Positions 25,911 through 34,886 of a stretch of DNA of 64,000 bases are shown in pieces. The stretch lies in contig DCAE01000112.1 in NCBI GenBank assembly GCA_002311385.1, positions 13,706 through 77,705 on the forward strand, read 5' to 3'. The translations under genes and the position numbers were made by a program. Within the stretch, counting starts at the first letter, position 1. Each line of letters starts with the position of its first letter. The notes below the pieces were generated by a model, which saw nothing but the letters and a program-made list of their open reading frames with translations, ran no database searches and was not told where the DNA came from. This DNA is from Dehalococcoidia bacterium UBA1141 (GTDB lineage Bacteria > Chloroflexota > Dehalococcoidia > Lucifugimonadales > UBA3495).

Positions 25911-26972
25911 TTATACTTTGCGCTCGAACAAGTTTTGGTAAGCATGGGAATGCTCATCAAACAAGTAACTCACCTGGGAAGCAGCAATGTCTATGGCTCC
26001 GCAACTGCGCAGGTGGTCTACGGCTTCCAGTAGCTTATCTTTCTTGATTAAAAGGCTGACGCTATACCAGTCTTGCTCTTCCACATTGTATACCCGAGCC
26101 ACTGTCGGCCCGCGCAATCCTGCTAGATCCGGACGAGAAAGGACTAAAGCGCTTACTTCCTGGGCCGACGACCCCCGAACGTTGGCGGTCAACCGGTAGT
26201 AGGGTTCCGCCCGAAGATTTGCTTCCATCAGCTCGACTATAGACCTGGCAAGCTGGAGCCCCACGGGAGAAGCCGCCAGCAAATCAGGGTTTCCAATCAA
26301 GCACGCTTGGGAAACTAGAACGGTTCCTTCATCCAATGTCTTGAGGCCGTTTTCCCGAAGGGTAGTGCCGGTGGCCGTCAGGTCGGCGATGAGATCGGCA
26401 TAACCAGCGGTTGGCGCAGCTTCCAGCGTTCCACTGGCAGGCACCAAGGTAAAGAAATTGATGCCCTTGGCGAAAAGGTACCTTTGGAGCAAGCGTGGGT
26501 ATTTATTGGCGATCCGCAGTTGCTTGCCGTCTTGGCGAAACTCCAATGCCAAGTCCGCCAAATCCGCCACGGATGTCACATCCAACCATGACTCGGGAAC
26601 CGCTAGGACAAACTCGCAACGGCCAAAGCGCAGGTCTTCGATAAGGGGAACCACCTGATTCTCGTCGGTCCTATATTCCAGCAACCGGTCGAGGCCGGTG
26701 AGGCCAAGTTCAGCGCTGCCTTCCTCAACCTTCTGAGTGATGTCGGCGGTGCGCTGGAAAAGCACTTCCACACCGGGCAGCGACGGTATAACTGCGGTGT
26801 AGCGCCGGGCTCTGGGGCGCACGACGTTTAAGCCGCACCCCTCCATGAAGCTCAGGGACGACTCGTATAAATCGCCGTCGCTGGGCAAAATCAGTCTGAG
26901 GAGCGGCTTCGCTCCGTTGGCGCCTTCCTTTTGATCTTTGTCGCCTATACCGTTCACAACCCTGTCGTTCAA
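25911..26972 (-). CDS. hisG: ATP phosphoribosyltransferase, long form
   Basis: HisG condenses ATP and PRPP, the first and feedback-controlled step of histidine synthesis. The catalytic part (about residues 25-250) has LILPSDGDLYESSLSFM, RTADITQKVEEGSAELGLTGLD and the PRPP-loop segment ADLIADLTATGTTLRENGLK. Residues about 275-353 form the ACT-like regulatory domain (LAGLRGPTVARV through AIDIAASQVSYLFDE), which marks the long hexameric form. Long HisG normally needs no partner, yet a HisZ-like gene lies directly upstream. Confidence 0.92.
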   Translation of the reverse strand: MNDRVVNGIGDKDQKEGANGAKPLLRLILPSDGDLYESSLSFMEGCGLNVVRPRARRYTAVIPSLPGVEVLFQRTADITQKVEEGSAELGLTGLDRLLEYRTDENQVVPLIEDLRFGRCEFVLAVPESWLDVTSVADLADLALEFRQDGKQLRIANKYPRLLQRYLFAKGINFFTLVPASGTLEAAPTAGYADLIADLTATGTTLRENGLKTLDEGTVLVSQACLIGNPDLLAASPVGLQLARSIVELMEANLRAEPYYRLTANVRGSSAQEVSALVLSRPDLAGLRGPTVARVYNVEEQDWYSVSLLIKKDKLLEAVDHLRSCGAIDIAASQVSYLFDEHSHAYQNLFERKV

Positions 26973-27009
26973 ATTTTAATCTTTATTGATTTGGTCATTC
27001 CCTTGGACA

Positions 27010-28233
27010 TTAGACAGTCCATCCCTTACCCACGGTTAGCAAGGCCTCCAGGTTATAGGCGAATCCCAACGCAGGAACGATGTCTCGGGAACCCAACGCC
27101 TTGGCCAGACCGTCGTAACGGCCACCTCCCCCTAGGGATTCGGGCCAACTGGAATGGGTAACCTCAAATACGATTCCGTTGTAGTAGGCCAAACCACGAA
27201 CCAGCCCGAAATCGAGTTCTAAATGGTCCCCGATGGTTGGGTCCGATAGCACCAGAGTCAGTAATTGGGACAGCCGTTCAAAAGCCTCCGGTTTGGCGCC
27301 AGACTCCCGTACCACAGCCTCGACGCCAGCTAGAGCTTCTTTGGGTTCTCCTCGGATGGCCGCTAGGTCGCTGGCCAGTTCCAGGCCGCGTTCCAAGGTT
27401 CGACCTTCGTCACTACCCCGCAGCTTGCGAAGCAGCCGGTCAACTACTTCCTCGGCGCTCCTCTGGCCCAACTGATCAGCAGCATTCCATTTGAGCAGAC
27501 CCCGGAGTACCACTCTGGCTTGGCTGTCATCCAGGCCTTGAACGGCTTCAACCAGGTAGTCCTCATTGGCGTATTGTTCGGTTAGATGGAGGCGGTGGGC
27601 TTCCTCCAAGACTTGGGGTATCACTTGGTGGCCTTGCTTGAGTTTGGGGACGTTGTCAATGATAAAATTCCTGGCCCTCTCGGACACGCCAACTGCGTCC
27701 AGAACGCTGTTGAGCACATCTAGGTCCGCCAATTGAAGCCGCCAATCGGTGACCTCCGCCTTTGATAGAACCTGGGCCGCCAATCCCAAAACCTCGGCAT
27801 CGGCTGTGATGCCGGAGGAGCCCAGCAACTCGGCGCCAATCTGGGTAAACTGGCCGTTGGCTTCTGGGTGTGACACCTCGTATCTGAAAACCGGCCCGGA
27901 GTACTGCCAGCGGACTGGCAGTTGAGTAGCATCGGCACATTCCAAGTAGTGCCTCATTATGGAAGAGGTGAACTCCGGCCGCAAACTAACGGAATTGCTG
28001 CCTGGGTCGGTGAAGCTGTAAATCTTGGAGGCCAGAGCGCCGCCTGACTTGCGCAGGAACAGATCGGTGGGTTCGAGTATGGGGGTTTCCAAGTGTCGGT
28101 AGCCGAAGCTGCCAATCAATTCACCTAGTCGGTCTTGAAGGTCTCTTTTGGTGCGCCATGCGTCTTGGGAAAGGTCTTTCATCCCCCCAAGTCGGGCTAC
28201 TGATTTCGTTGGTCCGGCGAGCTTTTCGTTCAT
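27010..28233 (-). CDS. hisZ: ATP phosphoribosyltransferase regulatory subunit (HisRS paralogue)
   Basis: The sequence has the class II fold of histidyl-tRNA synthetase: motif 2-like SLRPEFTSSIMRHY and FRYEVSHPEANGQFTQIGAELLG, then RGLAYYNGIVFEV and a motif 3-like GGGGRYDGLAKALG near the C-terminus. It lacks the anticodon-binding domain, and the HisRS active-site stretches are altered, pointing to HisZ. It is the first gene of the operon. I prefer the ATG at 28233; a GTG at 28263 adds ten residues but overlaps the predicted -10 element. Confidence 0.82.
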   Translation of the reverse strand: MNEKLAGPTKSVARLGGMKDLSQDAWRTKRDLQDRLGELIGSFGYRHLETPILEPTDLFLRKSGGALASKIYSFTDPGSNSVSLRPEFTSSIMRHYLECADATQLPVRWQYSGPVFRYEVSHPEANGQFTQIGAELLGSSGITADAEVLGLAAQVLSKAEVTDWRLQLADLDVLNSVLDAVGVSERARNFIIDNVPKLKQGHQVIPQVLEEAHRLHLTEQYANEDYLVEAVQGLDDSQARVVLRGLLKWNAADQLGQRSAEEVVDRLLRKLRGSDEGRTLERGLELASDLAAIRGEPKEALAGVEAVVRESGAKPEAFERLSQLLTLVLSDPTIGDHLELDFGLVRGLAYYNGIVFEVTHSSWPESLGGGGRYDGLAKALGSRDIVPALGFAYNLEALLTVGKGWTV

Positions 28234-28247
28234 GGCGATTGGCGATA

Positions 28248-28276
28248 ATTGTACATCAGGCACGATTCCGGTTCAA
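28248..28276 (-). promoter_or_regulatory. Promoter of the his operon
   Basis: On minus, TTGAAC (28271-28276), a 17-base spacer and TACAAT (28248-28253). Transcription would start near 28241, leaving only about seven bases before the ATG of hisZ at 28233. Confidence 0.55.
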
Positions 28277-28347
28277 CAATTCGTCGCGCCTAGTAGAGTG
28301 GAATTGTTTGTAGCCTGCGGGTTTCGTGGCGCTTATCATCCGCCTGT

Positions 28348-28428
28348 CATGTCATTCTGAGCAACGCGAAGATGCTCCGGGATAAACAACGAGATTCTTC
28401 AGTCGCTTCACTCCCTCAGAATGACATG
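28348..28428. repeat. MITE-like element with 14-base perfect terminal inverted repeats
   Basis: CATGTCATTCTGAG (28348-28361) is mirrored by CTCAGAATGACATG (28415-28428). The interior also holds an imperfect GAGATTCTTC arm. The ends match the TGTCATTCTGAG-type palindromic repeat common in bacterial spacers. No coding capacity; total 81 bases. Confidence 0.75.
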
Positions 28429-28543
28429 GTTGGTAATTAACAAAGCAAGAACATGGAATGGATTTAAACTTAGCGCCGCCACGGTGAGGGGTTGGCAGAG
28501 GGGGTTACCAGGCTGCTTATGGTTCGTCCCACAAATAGAATGT

Positions 28544-29323
28544 TTACGGATGAGCGTTTAGGCCGCCGTCGACATATACCGCCTGTCCCGTTGTGTAATC
28601 GCAGGACTCCGAGGCCAGGTAGACCATCAGCGGGCCGATGTCTCTGGGGTGGCCTTTGCGGCGGAGGGGGGTGTAGCGTACGAGTAGTTCCTCTCGCTGT
28701 ACTTCCAAGGGTATTTCTTCGGCGGTGGTCCAGCCGGTGCCCAAAGCGTTGACGCGTATGTTGCTGGTGCCCAACTCCACAGCTAAAGAGCGGGTCAAGG
28801 ACAGAACCGCCGCCTGGCTGGCGGCGAAGGCGGAGCCGTTGACCATCCCTCGCTCAGCTAAAATAGAGACCAGGTTCACGATGCGTCCGTATTGTTGTTC
28901 ACGCATTCGCTGGCCCAGTTCTTTGCACAGGACGAAAGCAGCCCTCACATTTCTAGATTGCACTTGGTCCCAATCCTCGATGGATATGTCGGCCAGCGGT
29001 TGGGCGAACATGCTGCGAACATCGTTTACTAAGATATCCACCCGGTCATGGCTAGCGGCGAAGGAGTCCATGGCCCGTTTTAGTTCGGCCTGGCTTCCGC
29101 TCCCAACATCGGCGGCTATTCCTTCGTACTTTCCCGCGTATTTTCCCGAAAACTGGGTCAAGCCTGCCAGGACCGGATCCAGCAACTCCTGACGGCGGGC
29201 GATTGTGAATACATCCGCGCCCGCCTCAGCCAAGGCTTGGGCCAGTACCGGGGCTTCGTTCCCGCCAGCCGTGTACATGATGGCCACTTTGCCAGAGAGG
29301 CTGTATTCGGAAAGGGTGGGCAT
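28544..29323 (-). CDS. SDR-family protein with altered catalytic residues
   Basis: The fold is that of a short-chain dehydrogenase/reductase (259 aa), with a C-terminal YLASESCDYTTGQAVYVDGG typical of FabG-like members. Key sites are changed: the cofactor glycine motif reads TAGGNEAP, the NNAG motif reads NDVR, and YxxxK reads FAASQ (about residues 162-166), so both catalytic Tyr and Lys are missing. The Ser in NLVSI remains. It is probably not an active dehydrogenase and may be a structural or regulatory paralogue of the adjacent SDR, 63 bases upstream. Confidence 0.82.
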   Translation of the reverse strand: MPTLSEYSLSGKVAIMYTAGGNEAPVLAQALAEAGADVFTIARRQELLDPVLAGLTQFSGKYAGKYEGIAADVGSGSQAELKRAMDSFAASHDRVDILVNDVRSMFAQPLADISIEDWDQVQSRNVRAAFVLCKELGQRMREQQYGRIVNLVSILAERGMVNGSAFAASQAAVLSLTRSLAVELGTSNIRVNALGTGWTTAEEIPLEVQREELLVRYTPLRRKGHPRDIGPLMVYLASESCDYTTGQAVYVDGGLNAHP

Positions 29324-29386
29324 GGTAACTCCTTGTTTCCTGATTGCTGCTAACTGTAAATTGGTGGCTGGTAACCGGTGTCTAGA

Positions 29387-30199
29387 TTACGGCTCCAAGG
29401 CCACAACCGGAGCATGCCCGGTCGGGGCGATGCCTGCCGCTAGGCCGCCGCCGTCGGCAATTATCATCTCGCCGGTCATATAATCGGAGGCCTTCGAGGC
29501 CAGAAATACGGCCACGGGCCCCAAGTCTTCGGGAGAACCAAGTTTGCCCGTTGGCAGAAAATCGCCGGAACGTGGCAACGTGGAGCGAATCTCCGAGTCC
29601 GTGCTGGTGGTTGGGATGAAGCCCGGCACGATGCTGTTGGCCGTGATGCCATATCGGGCCAGGTTGAAGGACAGTACTTTGGTCAATTGAATCATGCCGC
29701 CCTTGCTGCAACAGTACATATATATATCCCGGCCTGCCCTCATACCGAAACCTGAAGCAATGTTGATAATCTTGCCTTTCCCCCGCTCGGACATAGGTTT
29801 GGATACCGCCCGGGCGCAGAAGAACGCGCCGCTCAGGTTAACGTTCATTACCAGGTTCCACTCGTCGTCGGTTATGTCCCATAGGGGTTTGCGCACGTTC
29901 TCTTGCACTGCCCCGGCGTTATTAATCAAAACGTCTATGTGGCCGAAGCGGTCCAAGGTAGTGGCTATGAGCTGGTCCACCTGTTTGGAGTCTGTTACGT
30001 CGGCAGTCACTACCAATGCCTCCCTTCCCAGGTCCACCACTTCTTTGGCGGCGCCCTCGATGGGAGCAGCACGGCGTCCGGCCAATGCCAGGTTTGCCCC
30101 AGCCCGGGCAAGCGCCCGAACCATGGCCAATCCCAATCCGGTGCCGCCACCGGTAATCAGAACTACTTTGCCATCCAGATTAAAGGTTTCCAGCATCAT
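29387..30199 (-). CDS. SDR-family NAD(P)-dependent oxidoreductase
   Basis: This classical SDR has ITGGGTGLGLAM (about residues 13-24), NNAGA (about 92-96), the catalytic Ser in NIASGFG and YCCSK (about 160-164), ending VFLASKASDYMTGEMIIADGG. Gluconate 5-dehydrogenase and 3-oxoacyl reductases are the nearest types by motif. The ATG at 30199 is preceded by GTGAGG; an upstream start at 30238 would overlap birA by 29 bases. It lies between birA and the degenerate SDR in a same-strand run. Confidence 0.88.
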   Translation of the reverse strand: MMLETFNLDGKVVLITGGGTGLGLAMVRALARAGANLALAGRRAAPIEGAAKEVVDLGREALVVTADVTDSKQVDQLIATTLDRFGHIDVLINNAGAVQENVRKPLWDITDDEWNLVMNVNLSGAFFCARAVSKPMSERGKGKIINIASGFGMRAGRDIYMYCCSKGGMIQLTKVLSFNLARYGITANSIVPGFIPTTSTDSEIRSTLPRSGDFLPTGKLGSPEDLGPVAVFLASKASDYMTGEMIIADGGGLAAGIAPTGHAPVVALEP

Positions 30200-30209
30200 G
30201 GCCTCACGT

Positions 30210-31079
30210 TTATGGAATTTGAGACTGGACCTCAGCACTATCGGGTCTCGCTTCGGCCTCAGATTCAGGTCCCACAGATTCAGTTCCCTCAGATTCAGTT
30301 CCAGGTAGACGAAGTGACACGTCTCCGGCGGTGAGGGTCATCAATTGCCCGTCCTCAAGGCGGAGTAGGAGGTTGCCCAAGTTGTCGATGCCCTCGGCTA
30401 CCCCCGTGTAGGTCTCTTGGCGCCAGGTGGCCTGGATTGACTGTCCAATGGTCTCTAACAAAGTCTCCCATTCGGGCAATGGAGAAACGCCGTGAGTCGC
30501 TTCGATATAGAGTCTATCCAGGTCATGTAGCAATTGCCGAAGCAAGTCTTCGGGAGGAACTATGCGACCAGCCGCAGAGTTTAACGCTGTGGCCAGGTTT
30601 GCAATCTCCTCTTCTTTTTGAGCATCCAGGTCGATATTTATACCCATTCCAAGTATGGCGTGAGAAACTTGGCCGCCCTGAACTGCGCTCTCAACCAATA
30701 TGCCGCCGGTCTTTTTCCCGCCAATCATAACGTCGTTGGGCCACTTTATGCCCGGTTCCAAGCCGGTGGTCTTGCGTATTGCCCGAACGGCAGCTACGCC
30801 AGCCAGAATGCTGAGCATTGGCAGAACATCAAGGGTGGGCCTGAAGATTATGGAAATGTAAATATTCCCTTCCCGGGATACCCAATTTCTCCCCTGTCTT
30901 CCTCGGCCCTCAGATTGGGTCCCGGCTACCACCACTGTTCCTTCATCCGCTCCCTCTTGGGCCAATCTTGACGCTTCATTCATGGTGGAAGGGATTTCCT
31001 GGAAATACAGGAGCCGCTTGCCAACGATCCGGGTGAACAGACCGCCTCGCAGCGTGGCTGAGACTATGTTCCCAGGCAT
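30210..31079 (-). CDS. birA: Biotin--[acetyl-CoA-carboxylase] ligase
   Basis: The enzyme activates biotin to biotinyl-AMP and attaches it to biotin carboxyl carrier protein. Signature residues are QEIPSTMNEASRLA, GTQSEGRGRQGRNWVS (about residues 53-68, biotin/AMP loop) and KWPNDVMIGGKKTGGILVES (about 113-132). There is no N-terminal helix-turn-helix, so this is the monofunctional class that does not repress transcription. The last 30 residues are a Glu/Ser/Pro-rich tail coded by short repeats of CAGATTCAG type. glyS lies upstream. Confidence 0.92.
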   Translation of the reverse strand: MPGNIVSATLRGGLFTRIVGKRLLYFQEIPSTMNEASRLAQEGADEGTVVVAGTQSEGRGRQGRNWVSREGNIYISIIFRPTLDVLPMLSILAGVAAVRAIRKTTGLEPGIKWPNDVMIGGKKTGGILVESAVQGGQVSHAILGMGINIDLDAQKEEEIANLATALNSAAGRIVPPEDLLRQLLHDLDRLYIEATHGVSPLPEWETLLETIGQSIQATWRQETYTGVAEGIDNLGNLLLRLEDGQLMTLTAGDVSLRLPGTESEGTESVGPESEAEARPDSAEVQSQIP

Positions 31080-31131
31080 ATTGGTTTCCCGTTCATATTA
31101 CATACCCGTTACCGTGGAGCATCCTTGCCTT

Positions 31132-32478
31132 TTACCAGCCGTGTTCCAGCTTGTCTTTCAGTACGTCCACCAAGTCAGTTATGGGTATCCTGGACTGGCT
31201 CATGGTATCCCGGTCTCTGATAGTGACTTGGTGATCCTCTAATGTGTCGAAGTCGATGGTCACGCAGTAAGGGGTGCCAATCTCGTCTTGCCTGCGGTAA
31301 CGGCGGCCAATGCTCTGGGCATCGTCGTATTGGGTGTTGAAGTGTTTACGCAACTTGGCATAAACCTCCCTAGCAGTGGGAGTGAGTTTTTCGTTCCTGC
31401 TCAGGGGTAAAGCCGCCACGGTAACAGGGGCTAATTCGCGGTGCAGATGCAAGACCACTCTGACGGCATCGCTGGACTTGGATGCCGGATCGGGTTCTTC
31501 GTCATAAGAATCCAACCAGAACGCTAGAACCGCCCGGTCTACTCCACCCGAGGGCTCGATAACGTAGGGCAGGTAACGCTGGTCTTGGCCCTCCTCCACC
31601 GAATCGTCGAAGTAGGTCATGTCTTGACCACTGGCCTCTTGATGTTGCCTCAAGTCGAAATCGGTGCGGCTGGCGATGCCCTCCAGTTCCGCCCAGCCCC
31701 AAGGGAAGCGATATTCTATGTCATAGCAGTCTTTGGCATAGTGGGCCAGCTCGTTGGACTCGTGCTTCCGTAACCGCAGGTTCTCCCGCCGAATGCCGTG
31801 GGCCACATACCAGTCAAACCTCTCCTGCACCCACGTTTGAAGCCACTCCTCGTCGGTGCCCGGCTTCACGAAGAATTCAATCTCCATCTGCTCGAACTCT
31901 CTGGTTCTGAAAGTGAAGTTACCCGGCGTTATCTCGTTCCTGAAGGCCTTGCCAATCTGGCCGATGCCAAAGGGCAGCTTTTTCCGGGTGGAATTGACCA
32001 CGTTTGGGAAATTGACGAATATTCCCTGAGCAGTCTCGGGCCTCATCCATATCTCACTGGCTGTGTCTTCCACCGGGCCCATGAATGTCTTGAACATCAA
32101 GTTGAATTGCCGCGGGTCGGCCAGTTCACCGCCGCAACTTGGGCAGGCTTCCGAAGTCAGGTCGTCGGTGCGAAACCGCATGTTGCAACTTCGGCACTGA
32201 ACCAAAGGGTCGCTGAAATTCTCAACATGACCGCTGGCTACCCAAACTTTAGGGTCCATCAATATAGCAGCGTCCAAGCCGACCATATCGTCTCGTTCCA
32301 GGATCACCGACCGCCACCACGCCTCTTTGACGTTGCGTTTTAGCTCCACGCCCAAAGGGCCGTAGTCCCAGGTGGAAGCAAGGCCACCGTAGATCTCGCT
32401 GCTTTGAAAAACGAAGCCTCTCCTCTTGGATAGGGAGAGAATTTTATCCATGTCGGCGTAGGGCAGGTAGCGAGGCAA
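31132..32478 (-). CDS. glyS: Glycyl-tRNA synthetase, dimeric (alpha2) type
   Basis: The single-chain class II enzyme is of the archaeal/eukaryal kind. It contains KRRGFVFQSSEIYGGLASTWDYGPLG (about residues 18-43), a CRSC...CPSC zinc pair, RPETAQGIFVNF (motif 2 region), RNEITPGNFTFRTREFEQMEIE and motif 3 PYVIEPSGGVDRAVLAF. The C-terminal anticodon domain follows. Length 448 fits bacterial alpha2 enzymes. It belongs to the same-strand run with birA and the SDRs. Confidence 0.94.
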   Translation of the reverse strand: MPRYLPYADMDKILSLSKRRGFVFQSSEIYGGLASTWDYGPLGVELKRNVKEAWWRSVILERDDMVGLDAAILMDPKVWVASGHVENFSDPLVQCRSCNMRFRTDDLTSEACPSCGGELADPRQFNLMFKTFMGPVEDTASEIWMRPETAQGIFVNFPNVVNSTRKKLPFGIGQIGKAFRNEITPGNFTFRTREFEQMEIEFFVKPGTDEEWLQTWVQERFDWYVAHGIRRENLRLRKHESNELAHYAKDCYDIEYRFPWGWAELEGIASRTDFDLRQHQEASGQDMTYFDDSVEEGQDQRYLPYVIEPSGGVDRAVLAFWLDSYDEEPDPASKSSDAVRVVLHLHRELAPVTVAALPLSRNEKLTPTAREVYAKLRKHFNTQYDDAQSIGRRYRRQDEIGTPYCVTIDFDTLEDHQVTIRDRDTMSQSRIPITDLVDVLKDKLEHGW

Positions 32479-32582
32479 AGTATTCCTCCTAGGTGATTAG
32501 CAGTCAGCTGTTGAGTCGTGGAGTGACGTCGCCTGGATTAGAGGTTATCAATTGGGTCGCAGGTTGTAAATAACGCTAGGGG

Positions 32583-34712
32583 CTAGCCAGTCTGACCCAT
32601 GCTGGGCAGGCGTAGTCTCACGGTGTGGGCCAAGTTGTCCGCTCCCAGGTTATCTAGCATTATGTATTGCGCGCCCATGGCCTCTGATATGGATTTGGCC
32701 ATTCCGAATTTGAGGACTCCTACTTCGGTGTCCACCACCACGGAATGGATACGTTGCTCTTTGAAAACTGAAGCCATGTGCTTGGCGTCGGTGGAGGCCG
32801 GGCCTTCCTCTCCTATGCCGATGCCAGGCAACGATCGCCCCTCGCCTTCTGTCCAACCCATGGGCACGTTAGCTCGTCCATCAGAAAGCAGAATCACCAA
32901 TGGCACCACGTCTCGGTCCTTGAGCCGCTCGGTTTCTATCAGTTGCAGTGCCACATATAGACCCTGGCTCAAGGGCGTGCGTCCTCCAGTGGGCATGTCG
33001 GCCAAGTGGGTCTGGGCCAATTCCACGCTATTGGTGGGTGGGAGGAGCAACTTGGCATCGGTGCCGCGAAAAGAGATCAAGCCCACCCGGTCTCGGCGCT
33101 GGTAGGCGTCCATGAGCAGGGAATGAACCGCGCCTTTCACCGCCACCATCCTGCGCTGGGCCGCCATAGAGCCGCTGGCATCCACGACGAAGAGAATCAA
33201 AGTGCCGGTCTTGGTCTCCCGCACTTTTTCCCGCACATCCCAAGACTTGACCAAAAAAGCGGGCCTTTGGCGCTCGGACGATGTCGAACCGCTTTCTGAC
33301 TCAATCTCTTGGCGCCGGTTCACTTGATGAGGAGCGGCCACACGGAGAGTTGCGTCCAAGGCCAGGTCGGTCACGGCCCCTTGCGGGGTTCGTGCGCCCA
33401 CATAGCGTCCCGTTGCCGACCCTCCCACGGATTTACTTCGCCGCCCCGAGGAACGGCGGGGGCGGTTATCCGCCGGCTCCAACTCGATGGACTGGACCGC
33501 AAAGGTGTCGCCGACCTCAAAATCCTGGTCTCGTCCACCGGGCAAACCAGCATCATGTTCACCCTTGTTTTCACTTCCCGGCTCTATGTCGGACTCGAAT
33601 GGTTCCCCATCCTCCGAGTCTGCCGGGGCATCGCCTTCCTGAGAGGAAGACTCCCGCCGGTTTTCCCTGTTTTGAAAGTCCTCGACCATGGAGTCCAGTT
33701 GTTCCGTGACCAGATTTGGTTGTTGGAAAGGCTGTCTGCGTTGCCGGTGCAGCAATGCCAGATATGCCGCTTCTCGGACATCGTCAGCATTGACCACCGT
33801 TCGCCCTTCGTAGGCTGCCACCGTGCCTGCTGTCTTGTACATGACGATGTCGCCGCGCATGCCATCCACTTGGTACTCGGCGCATATGTCTGTTATCAAA
33901 TCAAGAATGTCGTCAGGAACTTTCACCTGCGGCAATAGCTCCCTGCTTCGGGAAAGCCGGTCCCGCTCTTCCTGTTCCGCATCCTGCCATCGTTCCATGA
34001 AATCAAAGGGGTTCTCTTCGTAGGCAATCCTGCGCCTGACCACCTCACGCCTTTCTTCCGGCGGGAAACTGCCCTCAACCTCCACCGCGAGGCCAAACCG
34101 GTCCAGCAGTTGTGGACGCAAGTCCCCTTCTTCGGGGTTCATGGTTCCCACCAACATGAACTCGGCGGCGTGGCTGACGGAAATACCTTCCCGCTCCACG
34201 TAGTTTCGCCCCATGGCCGATGCATCCAGCAGCACATCCACCAAGTGGTCGTTCAGGAGGTTCACTTCGTCGATGTAGAGTATGCCCCGGTGGGTTGCTG
34301 CAATCAGCCCCGGCTCGAAGCTTCGGTCACCGGTCTTGATTGCAGCCTCGATATCCAAGGAGCCCACGAGGCGGTCTTCGGTGGCGCCCACAGGCAGGTC
34401 AACGATGCGCACTTGGCGGGTGACCGCCGAGTTCTCTCCTGCGCCCGGCTGACAGTATTGGCAGATTCCTTGCTGTGCCTCCGGTGCGCAACTGTAGGGG
34501 CAGCCCTGCACAACCGAGACCATAGGGAGCAAGGCAGCCAAAGAACGCACTGCTGTCGACTTGGCTGTGCCCTTTTTACCTCGAATCAGCACCCCACCGA
34601 TTTTCGGGTTGATGGCATTGAAAAGTAGAGCCCGCTTCATCACCGTCTGGCCGACGATGGCGGTGAAAGGGAACCGAGGCTCTGAGCGTTGTTGCGCAGG
34701 TATCTGTACCAA
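32583..34712 (-). CDS. Fused ChlI-ChlD-type chelatase subunit (AAA+ and VWA), probably cobaltochelatase
   Basis: The N-terminal AAA+ domain (about residues 15-330) has Walker A RGKKGTAKST, Walker B ILYIDEVNLL and sensor GTMNPEEGDLRPQLLDRFG. A long acidic/Pro/Arg linker (about 345-475) leads to a VWA domain (about 505-700) with the MIDAS motif DASGSM and SDGRANVPM. In Mg-chelatases these are BchI and BchD. With cobN nearby and no bacteriochlorophyll genes, it most likely powers cobalt insertion together with CobN. It is the last gene behind cobalamin riboswitch 1. Confidence 0.88.
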   Translation of the reverse strand: MVQIPAQQRSEPRFPFTAIVGQTVMKRALLFNAINPKIGGVLIRGKKGTAKSTAVRSLAALLPMVSVVQGCPYSCAPEAQQGICQYCQPGAGENSAVTRQVRIVDLPVGATEDRLVGSLDIEAAIKTGDRSFEPGLIAATHRGILYIDEVNLLNDHLVDVLLDASAMGRNYVEREGISVSHAAEFMLVGTMNPEEGDLRPQLLDRFGLAVEVEGSFPPEERREVVRRRIAYEENPFDFMERWQDAEQEERDRLSRSRELLPQVKVPDDILDLITDICAEYQVDGMRGDIVMYKTAGTVAAYEGRTVVNADDVREAAYLALLHRQRRQPFQQPNLVTEQLDSMVEDFQNRENRRESSSQEGDAPADSEDGEPFESDIEPGSENKGEHDAGLPGGRDQDFEVGDTFAVQSIELEPADNRPRRSSGRRSKSVGGSATGRYVGARTPQGAVTDLALDATLRVAAPHQVNRRQEIESESGSTSSERQRPAFLVKSWDVREKVRETKTGTLILFVVDASGSMAAQRRMVAVKGAVHSLLMDAYQRRDRVGLISFRGTDAKLLLPPTNSVELAQTHLADMPTGGRTPLSQGLYVALQLIETERLKDRDVVPLVILLSDGRANVPMGWTEGEGRSLPGIGIGEEGPASTDAKHMASVFKEQRIHSVVVDTEVGVLKFGMAKSISEAMGAQYIMLDNLGADNLAHTVRLRLPSMGQTG

Positions 34713-34886
34713 AGGTTAATCTCCTAAACTGCCTAAATATTCCATGCGTTATAGGCGAAGAAAAATAATTACCTGAACACCACGATTGTACGTGTGAGGA
34801 ATAACTCCCTGGGAGCGCATCAAGTTTAACATGCGCAATATTCACCGGCCCCTGACCCAGCAGCTACAGCTTTTGATCGTCCTTGG

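Noticed and set aside
27010..28233. Histidyl-tRNA synthetase (hisS)
   Set aside because: No anticodon-binding domain is seen, the HisRS motifs are altered, and the gene heads the his operon, so HisZ is more likely.
33309..33938. 209-codon plus-strand open frame
   Set aside because: It is antisense to the linker and VWA part of the ChlI-ChlD gene and shows no protein-like pattern.
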